From: an uncultured Spirochaetales bacterium
Lineage (GTDB): Bacteria; Spirochaetota; Spirochaetia; Sphaerochaetales; Sphaerochaetaceae
Direction: 5' to 3'
Assembly (NCBI GenBank): GCA_949297785.1
Contig: CASFTW010000011.1
Span: forward strand, 17,904-81,903
DNA: 64,000 bases
In this document: piece by piece, positions 17,466 through 25,193 of the stretch
Numbering within the stretch: the stretch's first letter is position 1
Layout: the number at the start of each line of letters is the position of its first letter
The notes under the pieces: model-generated
Database searches by the model: none
Told to the model about the DNA's origin: nothing
What the model saw: only the letters and a program-made list of their open reading frames with translations
Program-made: the position numbers and the translations under genes

Positions 17466-18770
17466 ATGAAATACACTGATGGTATTTATTACGATGTGGC
17501 AATCTGCCATGACAGAAACACTCCCTTGTTCTGCTTCGCCGGATTCGATTTGGATGAAATGGACAGTCTGAGAAGCCGTGTATCGGCAATGACAGCGGCT
17601 CATATGGTTTTCATCGAAGAAGGAGCGAAGTGCAACTATGGTGTGCTTGCCCTGTTCAAGAAGGATCTCGGTCCTGTCCTGTCCGACAATTCCGCCTGGC
17701 ATATGATTGCAAAAAACGGAGGAGTGCGCACTGCGGTGGACATACTGAGTTCTGTCCCGAGGTCATTCTCCTCATTTACCGTCATTGCGGATGAACTTGA
17801 CTACGACAGAAGATACAGACTTTTCAATGAGATTCCGGTATTCAGCATATCGGGCAGTGCAAAACATGAAAAAGATGTTTCCTATATGTTCAGAAAAGCC
17901 GGTTTCAGTACTGTTGTCTCCGCATGTGCACATGCACTGTTTTCTGAAAACTGGTGGCGCTTTGTCAGCTCAAAGCGCAAGTGCGATCAGGTAAGGGCGG
18001 AGCATGAAGGGGATGGACTGTGGAGCATATATGTCGGTGAAATAGACGGTTTCTATCTTGTTGACTGCGGTGATGAAGCTGCGCTTATTGACACAGGATC
18101 AAGAGTGAAGGGAGGAATCCTTCCTGTCATCCGCTGTATAACGGACAAGCCTGTGAGCGTCATCATCACTCATGGACATAGCGACCATATCGGCAATCTG
18201 AATGAATTCGACAATATCTTTTACCCTGAGAAAGACAGAGCCTTGCTTGAGGAGATATATGGAGCAGGGGAGCTTGAGGAAAAGAAAATAAGGTATATCG
18301 GAGGCGGAGAAGACATCGTCATCGGCAGCAGGACTTTCAGGACTGTGGATCTTGGCGGACACACTCCCGGAAGCACCGTGCTGATTGACATGGAGGGAAG
18401 ACGCATTTTCTCCGGAGATGCTTTCGGGTCCGGCACTGTCGTCCTGCTTGTTCATGATTATGCGCTTCGTGTCAGTGAATACCTTGAAAAGCTCAGGTCT
18501 TTTCATGAGAAATACAGACAGCTGTGCTCCGACTTCATTTTCTGGGGTGGTCATACGATTCAGGAATCTGACTGGGAGAATGTCCTGGTGAATTACCATC
18601 CGCTTTCATGGAATGTCGTTGAGGACATGATCAGGCTCTGTCAGGATCTTCTGGATGGCAGGGGCTGTGAAAGCTGCAGGTTCCCGTCTCTGGACCAGAA
18701 GACGGAACCTGCATACAAAGTCAGTATGGGGCGGGCTGCAATCGTGCTGACACAGTCGAAGATCAGATAG
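17466..18770 (+). CDS. Metallo-beta-lactamase-fold hydrolase with an unassigned N-terminal domain
   Basis: 434 residues. The metal site is H236-G-H-S-D240-H241 (VSVIITHGHSDHIGN), with DLGGHTPGS, FSGDAFGSG and FWGGHTIQ supplying the later ligands. About 180 residues before the fold match nothing I know. ATG 17466 has GGAGAG 4-5 nt upstream; ATG 17454 lacks a site. As last gene of the sugar importer operon it may hydrolyse the imported ester or lactone, but this is only context. Confidence 0.82.
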   Translation: MKYTDGIYYDVAICHDRNTPLFCFAGFDLDEMDSLRSRVSAMTAAHMVFIEEGAKCNYGVLALFKKDLGPVLSDNSAWHMIAKNGGVRTAVDILSSVPRSFSSFTVIADELDYDRRYRLFNEIPVFSISGSAKHEKDVSYMFRKAGFSTVVSACAHALFSENWWRFVSSKRKCDQVRAEHEGDGLWSIYVGEIDGFYLVDCGDEAALIDTGSRVKGGILPVIRCITDKPVSVIITHGHSDHIGNLNEFDNIFYPEKDRALLEEIYGAGELEEKKIRYIGGGEDIVIGSRTFRTVDLGGHTPGSTVLIDMEGRRIFSGDAFGSGTVVLLVHDYALRVSEYLEKLRSFHEKYRQLCSDFIFWGGHTIQESDWENVLVNYHPLSWNVVEDMIRLCQDLLDGRGCESCRFPSLDQKTEPAYKVSMGRAAIVLTQSKIR

Positions 18771-18785
18771 AATTTTTCACTCCTT

Positions 18786-18825
18786 GTCCTCTTCCTGCAA
18801 TCTGTATGGAAGAGGACTTTTTTTT
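18786..18825 (+). terminator. Strong terminator after the sugar operon
   Basis: GTCCTCTTCC (18786-18795) pairs perfectly with GGAAGAGGAC (18808-18817) and eight T follow directly. Confidence 0.92.
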
Positions 18826-18906
18826 CTGCAGCCGTATCTCAGGTCTGTAGAATTATTCTGAATTGTGCTTAAATAGGTGATAATCTTGCATATTTAAGGG
18901 GAAGAA

Positions 18907-19944
18907 ATGAAACAGAGAAAGGCGACAATGCGCGACATAGCTGAAAAGTGCGGGGTCAGCAAGGCCACCGTTTCATATGCTTTCAGCGCACCGCACAAGA
19001 TAACCAGGGAAACATATGAGATGGTCATGAAGGCGGCCCGTGAGCTGGATTATCTTCCTGATCCGACGGCAAGAAACTTCTCCCTCGGCCGGCATTATGT
19101 AATAGGATTCCTTCTTCCTCAGCATTTTTCCGTGAACCTGAGCAATCCTCATATGCAGGGAATAATAAAAGGAGTGGGCACCGTGTGTGAGGAGAACGGC
19201 TACTCATTGAATATAATCCCGCCTCTGCGCTCCTCGTTATCGGAAGCTGTCAAGTCAGCCATGGTTGACGGGTTCATCACGATCGGAATTCCTGTTGACC
19301 TTGGAATCCAGGATGTTCTGAGGCAGCGCCATATGCCTATCGTGGTGATAGACGGGGAAGAAGATCCTGAACTCACAAGCGTGAATATAAACAACAGGGC
19401 CGCTGCAAAGCTGCAGATAGGCAGGGCTCTTGAAAAAGGACACCGCAGTTTCGTCTTTGTATATTTCGGCCAGAATATATACAAAGACAGACCGGCAAAG
19501 ATCAATTCGACCACACGTGAGAAATTCATCGGCTATTCTCAGGCCCTGAGCGAGTACGGTCTTGATTTCGCGTCGATGCCGAAACTTGAGTGTGAGACGA
19601 CATTTGAATCCGGCGTGAAGTGTGCCGACAGGATAATCGATGAGGGACTTCTGTCTTCCACCTGTGTGATCGTGCTTGCCGATATTGTCGCAATGGGAAT
19701 GATCCAGAGATTCAGGGAAAGGGGAGTGAAAGTTCCGCAGGACATATCGGTAATCGGTTTTGACGGAATAGAAAGTGATCTCGGACTCACAGAGACTCTG
19801 ACGACAGTAAGGCACAGTGCAGTCGACAAAGGCACTCTTGCCGCAAAGCTGCTTTTTGATCTGATCAACGGTAACAATAATGATTCCTCGATTTGTTACA
19901 TCGATTACTCTTTTGCCGAGGGACTTACTCTTGCAGAGGTCTGA
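18907..19944 (+). CDS. LacI-family transcriptional regulator
   Basis: 345 residues. N-terminal LacI helix-turn-helix MRDIAEKCGVSKATVSYAFSAPHKI and a periplasmic-binding-protein-like sensor domain ending in SVIGFDGIESDLGLTETLTTVR. It is transcribed on its own after a strong terminator. An inverted repeat CTTAAATA (18868-18875) and TATTTAAG (18891-18898) lies just ahead of its AGGGGAAG ribosome site. Likely controls the preceding sugar operon or the following cyclase gene. Confidence 0.93.
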   Translation: MKQRKATMRDIAEKCGVSKATVSYAFSAPHKITRETYEMVMKAARELDYLPDPTARNFSLGRHYVIGFLLPQHFSVNLSNPHMQGIIKGVGTVCEENGYSLNIIPPLRSSLSEAVKSAMVDGFITIGIPVDLGIQDVLRQRHMPIVVIDGEEDPELTSVNINNRAAAKLQIGRALEKGHRSFVFVYFGQNIYKDRPAKINSTTREKFIGYSQALSEYGLDFASMPKLECETTFESGVKCADRIIDEGLLSSTCVIVLADIVAMGMIQRFRERGVKVPQDISVIGFDGIESDLGLTETLTTVRHSAVDKGTLAAKLLFDLINGNNNDSSICYIDYSFAEGLTLAEV

Positions 19945-19971
19945 AAACATCTGCAACCGACGTTTAATCTT

Positions 19972-20056
19972 TTTGCAATCGATTGCTAAATTTCTCTTGA
20001 CAGGTTAACCGTTCCGCTGTAATCTCAAAGCATAAGTATTGCAATCGATTGCAATA
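19972..20056 (+). promoter_or_regulatory. Promoter flanked by two LacI-type operators
   Basis: TTGACA (19997-20002), 17-bp spacer, TAATCT (20020-20025). Upstream is GCAATCGATTGC (19975-19986), part of an 18-bp near-perfect palindrome. Downstream is the perfect 20-bp palindrome TATTGCAATCGATTGCAATA (20037-20056). The two centres are 66 bp apart, suited to DNA looping by a tetrameric or paired LacI protein. Confidence 0.85.
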
Positions 20057-20088
20057 GAAGATGAAAATATTTTCCGGGAGGAATGAAA

Positions 20089-20775
20089 ATGGATTGCGTT
20101 TACACAATGGGTAATCTGCGCATCGTTGATCTGACAAAGACACTTGACCCGAAGACAGAGACAAGAAGGTGTCATCTCTACCGCTTCAACACAGGCGGAC
20201 CTATTCCTGATTATCATACAATCATGGACCTCACCAGCCATCTCGGCACGCACTGTGAATGTCCGTATCATCATGATGACAACTGGCCGAGTGTTGCGGA
20301 AGTTCCTTTCACACAGTTCATGGGACGTGCGATTTACGTGAATATCGATGCTCCGGCAAACAGCTACATCACGGCAGAACTGCTTGACAAATACTGTCTG
20401 CCGAAGATGAAGGACGGCACCATTGTCATCATCGACAGCCCGCACAAGCTTCCTCCGTTCACTGAAAAGACAAATACAGCTGAAGACAAGAGACTGCTTG
20501 TCAACGGTGAGACTGCACAGTGGTTCCTTGACCACAATGCAAAGTGCATCGGTTTCGGAGACGGTGTCTCGATCGAGAACCGCAACGAGGATGTGAAGCC
20601 TTTCCATGATATTCTGCTTGCACATAACATTGTCTTCCTTGAAGTTCTCAAGAACCTAGATCAGCTGAAGAAGGATGTGTTCTTCATGTCATATGCACCG
20701 CTTCCGATCATCGGACTTGATTCCTGCCCGGTGAGAGCATATGCAATTGAAGGCCTGTCTGAATTTGACAACTGA
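20089..20775 (+). CDS. Cyclase-family metal hydrolase (kynurenine formamidase-like)
   Basis: 228 residues. The metal motif H-x-G-T-H-x-E-x-P-x-H (SHLGTHCECPYHH, about residues 51-62) marks the cyclase/KynB fold, with Glu in place of the usual Asp. LRIVDLTKTLDPKTETRRC opens the fold. Substrates of this family include formamides, lactones and isatin; none is favoured here. ATG 20089 has GGGAGG 7 nt upstream, which excludes ATG 20083. It is a single-gene unit between two LacI genes. Confidence 0.83.
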   Translation: MDCVYTMGNLRIVDLTKTLDPKTETRRCHLYRFNTGGPIPDYHTIMDLTSHLGTHCECPYHHDDNWPSVAEVPFTQFMGRAIYVNIDAPANSYITAELLDKYCLPKMKDGTIVIIDSPHKLPPFTEKTNTAEDKRLLVNGETAQWFLDHNAKCIGFGDGVSIENRNEDVKPFHDILLAHNIVFLEVLKNLDQLKKDVFFMSYAPLPIIGLDSCPVRAYAIEGLSEFDN

Positions 20776-20798
20776 TTCATATATTGAAGATAATGAAC

Positions 20799-20834
20799 AG
20801 GGTGGGCATCATCTGGTCCCGCCCTTATTTTTTT
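20799..20834 (+). terminator. Terminator after the cyclase gene
   Basis: AGGGTGGG (20799-20806) pairs with CCCGCCCT (20818-20825) with one wobble, then TATTTTTTT. Confidence 0.85.
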
Positions 20835-20853
20835 GCTGAAGGAGTATATCCGT

Positions 20854-21837
20854 ATGACCATATATGATATCGCAAGGCAGGTCGGCGTCTCTGCAAGTAC
20901 CGTAAGCCGTGTAATAAACAAGCGGCCGGGCATAAATGCAAAGACAAGGGAAAAGGTTGAGAAGGCACTCATTGAATCCAACTTTTCCATCAATGAAGCC
21001 GCAAAGGGACTTGTGAACCAGTCCAGCCGCATGATAGGTATCCTTGTCAGCGATATCCGCAACCAGCATCATATCGAAGGCGCATACATGATAGAACAGT
21101 ATTTTCTTGAGAAAGGTTACTGTTCTCTTCTTTTCAATGCAGGCACTGATAAGGAAGGAATGGCCGGTTACATAAAACTCCTCTCTTCACGGCGTGTCGA
21201 TGCGCTTGTGCTCATCGGTTCCATTTTCCAGAATGACGAAGTCATGCTGGCAATTGAGAATTATATGCCGAAGGTTCCTGTCGTGATGCAGAACGGCATA
21301 CTTGATCTTCCCAATGTATCTTCTGTGGTATCAAATGACGAACAGGGTTCATATGATGCCGTTGTGCATATGTATAATAAAGGAAAGAGGAATATAGCGT
21401 TCATAAACAACAACGATACTCCGTCCAATCTGAAAAAGCTTGCCGGATACAGAAGGGCATGCGGTGAATTGGGCATGAAGAGCCGTGAAATTCTCAGATG
21501 CGAGGATTCCTTCAGCGGCGGTGCCGCCGCCACGGAGGAGCTTGTCAGGATGTATCCGGAGGTTGATGCAATACTTTATTCAGTTGACACTCTTGCAGCC
21601 GGAGGCGTCAGGCTCCTTGCCGATATGGGGTTTTCGATTCCTGATGACATCGCTCTCTTCGGCACGGATAATTCTCCGTTCGCTCTCATAACGAATCCGC
21701 GTCTCTCGTCAGTTGATACGAAGCTCAGGGAGCTGTCCAATGCCTGTGCCGATATTCTATCCCGTGCCATCGAGGACAGATCATACAGGAAGAATATCCA
21801 GATAGACTGTTCACTGGTGCTGAGGGAGACTACATAG
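20854..21837 (+). CDS. LacI-family transcriptional regulator
   Basis: 327 residues. Starts MTIYDIARQVGVSASTVSRVINKRPGINAKTREKVEKAL, a textbook LacI DNA-binding domain, followed by the sensor domain (IGILVSDIRNQHHIEGAYMIEQYF). ATG 20854 begins the conserved helix; AAGGAG lies about 10 nt upstream, next to the T-run of the preceding terminator. It lies between the cyclase gene and the TRAP operon and may regulate either. Confidence 0.92.
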   Translation: MTIYDIARQVGVSASTVSRVINKRPGINAKTREKVEKALIESNFSINEAAKGLVNQSSRMIGILVSDIRNQHHIEGAYMIEQYFLEKGYCSLLFNAGTDKEGMAGYIKLLSSRRVDALVLIGSIFQNDEVMLAIENYMPKVPVVMQNGILDLPNVSSVVSNDEQGSYDAVVHMYNKGKRNIAFINNNDTPSNLKKLAGYRRACGELGMKSREILRCEDSFSGGAAATEELVRMYPEVDAILYSVDTLAAGGVRLLADMGFSIPDDIALFGTDNSPFALITNPRLSSVDTKLRELSNACADILSRAIEDRSYRKNIQIDCSLVLRETT

Positions 21838-21961
21838 GAAACAGGGCTGGCTTTTTTCTGACTGTAGTCTATATCGGTCTTATATGAAAGACAAAAAGGG
21901 CAGATGGCAAAAAATGTGCAGGAAATATCGAAAATTTTGCAACTGATATATTAGAATTTAT

Positions 21962-21991
21962 TTGCATAATTTTCATAACTGTGTCTATAAT
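21962..21991 (+). promoter_or_regulatory. Promoter of the TRAP transporter operon
   Basis: TTGCAT (21962-21967), 18-bp spacer, TATAAT (21986-21991). A GTGCA-TTTT-TGCAC hairpin follows in the leader. An imperfect half of the cyclase-type operator, TTTTGCAA, is seen near 21933. Confidence 0.65.
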
Positions 21992-22043
21992 GAAACGCAG
22001 GTGCATTTTTGCACTTCGTGTTTTACACAAAACGGAGGAATAA

Positions 22044-23045
22044 ATGAAAAAAGTATTAGCTTTACTTTTCGTTTTCGTTGCTGTGATGATTCCTGTATTT
22101 GCAAACGGTACAGGCGAGACATCCAGCGTCACACTCACACTTTCAGAAGTTCACGCTGAAGGTTACCCGACAACTCTTGCTGACTACAGATTCGCAGAAC
22201 TCGTAGCAGAGAGAACAGAGGGAAGAGTTACTATCGACGTATATTCAGGCGGCACACTCTATGGTGAGGAAACAGGTTCTATCGAAGCTCTCCAGATCGG
22301 CGACCTCGACTTTGCACGTGTTTCAGCATCTCCTGTTGCTTCTTATGTTCCGGCTCTCAACGTTATTCAGCTTCCTTACCTCTACAGAGACGGTGATCAC
22401 ATGTGGGAAGTTCTCAATGGTCCTATCGGACAGGAAATGCTTGAAGAGATCCAGGCTTCCGGTTCCGGTCTTGTAGGTCTTTGCTACTACGATGCAGGTG
22501 CCAGAAACTTCTACACAACAAAGCCTGTCCAGTCAGTTGCTGACATGGCCGGTCTCAAGATCAGACTCCAGAACAACGCAATGATGGTTGAAATGGTTCA
22601 GCTTCTCGGCGGTAACGGCGTTACAGGTATCGGTCCTAACGAAGTTTACTCAGCTATCAGCCAGGGCACAATCGACGGTGCTGAGAACAACTGGCCGACA
22701 TATGAGTCAATGGGCGACTATGAAGCAGCTCCTTACTTCATCCTTGACGGACACACAAGAGTTCCTGAAATCCTTCTTGCTTCTGAAGCAGTTATCGACA
22801 AGGTAAGCGCAGAAGACTGGGAAATCATCAAGGAATGTGCTAAGGAAACTCAGGAATATGAGATCGAGCAGTGGGCACTCCGTGAAGAGTCTTCACGTGA
22901 GAAGGTTGTTGCAGCAGGCGTAACTGTTTACGAGCCGACAGCCGAAGAGCTCCAGGAATTCCAGGACAGAATGGCTCCGATCTATGAAGAGTATGGTGCT
23001 GGTTATGAGGACATGATCGAAGAGATCATGAACACAGGTCTTTAA
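22044..23045 (+). CDS. TRAP transporter solute-binding protein (DctP family)
   Basis: 333 residues. The leader ends IPVFANGTGE. LTLSEVHAEGYPTTLADYRFAELVAERTEGRVTIDVYSGGTL and DMAGLKIRLQNNAMMVEMVQLLGGNGVTGIGPNEVYSAISQGTIDGAENNW are core DctP blocks; the Arg in KIRLQ normally grips a substrate carboxylate, so an organic acid such as a sugar acid is likely. Codon choice is strongly uniform (GTT, TCT, CTC, GGT), as in highly expressed genes. CGGAGGA precedes the ATG. Confidence 0.95.
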   Translation: MKKVLALLFVFVAVMIPVFANGTGETSSVTLTLSEVHAEGYPTTLADYRFAELVAERTEGRVTIDVYSGGTLYGEETGSIEALQIGDLDFARVSASPVASYVPALNVIQLPYLYRDGDHMWEVLNGPIGQEMLEEIQASGSGLVGLCYYDAGARNFYTTKPVQSVADMAGLKIRLQNNAMMVEMVQLLGGNGVTGIGPNEVYSAISQGTIDGAENNWPTYESMGDYEAAPYFILDGHTRVPEILLASEAVIDKVSAEDWEIIKECAKETQEYEIEQWALREESSREKVVAAGVTVYEPTAEELQEFQDRMAPIYEEYGAGYEDMIEEIMNTGL

Positions 23046-23071
23046 TCAGAACTGTCCCTGACATTTATTAA

Positions 23072-23095
23072 AAAGGGGAGATGTTTCTCCCCTTT
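23072..23095 (+). promoter_or_regulatory. Intercistronic hairpin, dctP/dctQ
   Basis: AAAGGGGAGA pairs perfectly with TCTCCCCTTT around a 4-nt loop, followed by ATTCGATTTTT. Probably limits read-through into the membrane subunits and protects the binding-protein mRNA. Confidence 0.72.
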
Positions 23096-23122
23096 ATTCG
23101 ATTTTTATATATGGAGGATTGG

Positions 23123-23779
23123 ATGAGTTCTGAATCAAAGTTTAGGGCTTGGCTGGAAAAGAACAAGCTCGTAATCAACAAAAAAGACTATCCAAACGGT
23201 GTTCCTGCCAAGGCTTATATCATTCTTGTCAACCACTGGTGCCACAGAATAATGCTTTGTATCGCACAGGTTGCCGTTGTCGTCATGCTGTGTACCGTTT
23301 TCATGAACGTTATACTGCGCTTCTGCTTCAACTCAGGTATCACATGGGCAGAAGAAGTTCCACGCCTTCTTGTCGTGCTCTTCTCCTTCCTTGCATGTGC
23401 TATCGGTGTCAGAGACCATATGCATATCTCTGTCACAATCATCTACAACAGATTCCCTAAGGACGGAAAAGCCAGAAAGGTCATGGATTTTCTCGTGGAT
23501 CTTTCAACACTTATCTGCGGTATCATGCTTTTCTATTATGGAATCATGTTCATTGCACGTCTCCGTCCCGGTTTCCTTCCGATGACAGGCTGGCCGACAT
23601 GGATTCAGTATATCCCGGCACCTATGGGCGGATTTATCATGACATTTGACTCTCTCCTTTTCCTGTTCCACATCCTTGATCCGGATGATCTTCTTTACAG
23701 TGAGAAGGAAATCGACTACCAGGAACTCGTAAAAGAACAGCAGGCAGAGCTTGCTGCAGGCAAAGGAGGAAATAACTGA
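23123..23779 (+). CDS. TRAP transporter small permease (DctQ family)
   Basis: 218 residues with four spans. FNSGITWAEEVPRLLVVLFSFLACAIGVRDHMHISVTI is the conserved centre of DctQ proteins. ATG 23123 follows GGAGG by 5 nt and is preferred over upstream in-frame starts. Its stop overlaps the dctM start (TGATGG). Confidence 0.93.
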   Translation: MSSESKFRAWLEKNKLVINKKDYPNGVPAKAYIILVNHWCHRIMLCIAQVAVVVMLCTVFMNVILRFCFNSGITWAEEVPRLLVVLFSFLACAIGVRDHMHISVTIIYNRFPKDGKARKVMDFLVDLSTLICGIMLFYYGIMFIARLRPGFLPMTGWPTWIQYIPAPMGGFIMTFDSLLFLFHILDPDDLLYSEKEIDYQELVKEQQAELAAGKGGNN

Positions 23780-25125
23780 TGGATGTTAATGTTCTTGCTG
23801 GAATTATCCTCATCGGCGGTTTCTTCGCTTTGATGATGATCAAAGTACCTGTGACATTTGCAATGTTGATTTCAACATTCCTGTCAATGCTGCTTATTCC
23901 GGGTACCAACCCGACCACGATTGTCAGAATGATGTTCGACGGTGTCAGCAACTTCACAATGCTTGCTATCCCGTTCTTCATCGTAATGGGTGAAATCATG
24001 GCTGTCGGCCAGATTTCCGATAAGATCGTTGATCTTGCAAACCTTGCTGTAGGTCGTTTCCGCGGCGGTCTTGCATATGTTAACTGTCTCGATTCAATGT
24101 TCTTCGGCGGTATCTCCGGTTCTGCTGTTGCCGACGTTTCCTCTCTTGGTTCTGTTGTTATTCCGATGATGGAGAAGCAGGGTTATGACAGAGAGTTCTC
24201 AGTAGGTCTTACAGTCACCACTGCCTGTCAGGGTGTTCTCATTCCGCCATCACACAACATGGTCATCTATGCTCTTGCAGCAGGCGGCGGTGTTTCCATC
24301 GGACAGCTCTTCTATGCAGGCTTTGTACCCGGCATCGGTCTCGGTCTCGGCTTCATGTTCATCTGTTTCCTCCTCGGCAAGAAGTACAACTTCCCGAAAG
24401 GAGAGAAGATGTTCAAGGACGAGAAGGTCAGATGGATTGGAAAGGACGAGAGCGGAAAGCTCAAGTTCGGTCCATGCATGGGCATTGTAGGAAAGGCAAT
24501 TCTTCCTATGTTCACACTTGTTATCATCATGGTCGGTACAGGTGTCGGTATCTTCACAGCAACAGAAAGCTCTGCTGTGGCTTGTTTCTACACCTTCATC
24601 CTCACATACTTTGTCTTCCGCACCGATAAGATCAGGAACTTCGGTACAGTTATCAAGAACTCTCTCAAGACACTGTCCGTCGTTCTTACCCTTATCGCAT
24701 CTGCAAAGGCATTTGCATACATGATGACAAGGCTCAGAATTCCAGAAGCAATCACAAACGGTCTCATCGGAGTTACAGACAACGCAGTTGTTCTTCTCCT
24801 GATTATCAACGTGCTTCTGCTCATCCTCGGATGTTTCATGGATATGGCTCCGCTTATCATGATCATGACACCGATCCTGCTTCCTGTTGTCACAGAGCTC
24901 GGCATGAGCACAGTTCACTTCGGTATCCTGCTTATCTTCAACCTTGCAATCGGTCTGTGCACACCTCCTGTAGGTTCAGCACTGTTTGTCGGTTGTGCTG
25001 TCGGTAAGACAAGTCTTGAGTCAACTTCAAAGAAGATGCTTCCGCTTTTCGCTGTCATGATTATCGGACTTCTTCTTGTCACATATATTCCGTTCTTCCT
25101 CAAGCCGGGTCTCTTCGGATATTGA
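23779..25125 (+). CDS. TRAP transporter large permease (DctM family)
   Basis: 448 residues, about 12 spans. LAIPFFIVMGEIMAVGQISDKIVDLANLAVGRFRGGLAYVNCLDSMFFGGISGSAVADVSSLGSVVIPMMEKQGYDREFSVGLT is unmistakable for DctM, the ion-coupled translocator of TRAP systems. Preceded by AAAGGAGG. Ends the three-gene TRAP operon. Confidence 0.96.
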   Translation: MDVNVLAGIILIGGFFALMMIKVPVTFAMLISTFLSMLLIPGTNPTTIVRMMFDGVSNFTMLAIPFFIVMGEIMAVGQISDKIVDLANLAVGRFRGGLAYVNCLDSMFFGGISGSAVADVSSLGSVVIPMMEKQGYDREFSVGLTVTTACQGVLIPPSHNMVIYALAAGGGVSIGQLFYAGFVPGIGLGLGFMFICFLLGKKYNFPKGEKMFKDEKVRWIGKDESGKLKFGPCMGIVGKAILPMFTLVIIMVGTGVGIFTATESSAVACFYTFILTYFVFRTDKIRNFGTVIKNSLKTLSVVLTLIASAKAFAYMMTRLRIPEAITNGLIGVTDNAVVLLLIINVLLLILGCFMDMAPLIMIMTPILLPVVTELGMSTVHFGILLIFNLAIGLCTPPVGSALFVGCAVGKTSLESTSKKMLPLFAVMIIGLLLVTYIPFFLKPGLFGY

Positions 25126-25149
25126 TGGAACTGGATATTTAAAATATCG

Positions 25150-25186
25150 AAAGCCGGTGTCTCTGATGCCGGCTTTTCTGTATAAT
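25150..25186 (+). promoter_or_regulatory. Terminator merged with the next promoter
   Basis: AAAGCCGG (25150-25157) pairs with CCGGCTTT (25169-25176), ending the TRAP operon. The following TATAAT (25181-25186) lies directly after the stem and 7 nt before the ATG of the UvrA gene, so the stem occupies the -35 region of that promoter. Confidence 0.6.
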
Positions 25187-25193
25187 CAGGGGT

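Noticed and set aside
24250..24918. Long minus-strand open frame (222 codons) inside dctM
   Set aside because: It is an antisense shadow caused by the strong codon bias of the TRAP genes; its product is rich in His, Cys and Asp repeats and lacks a ribosome site.
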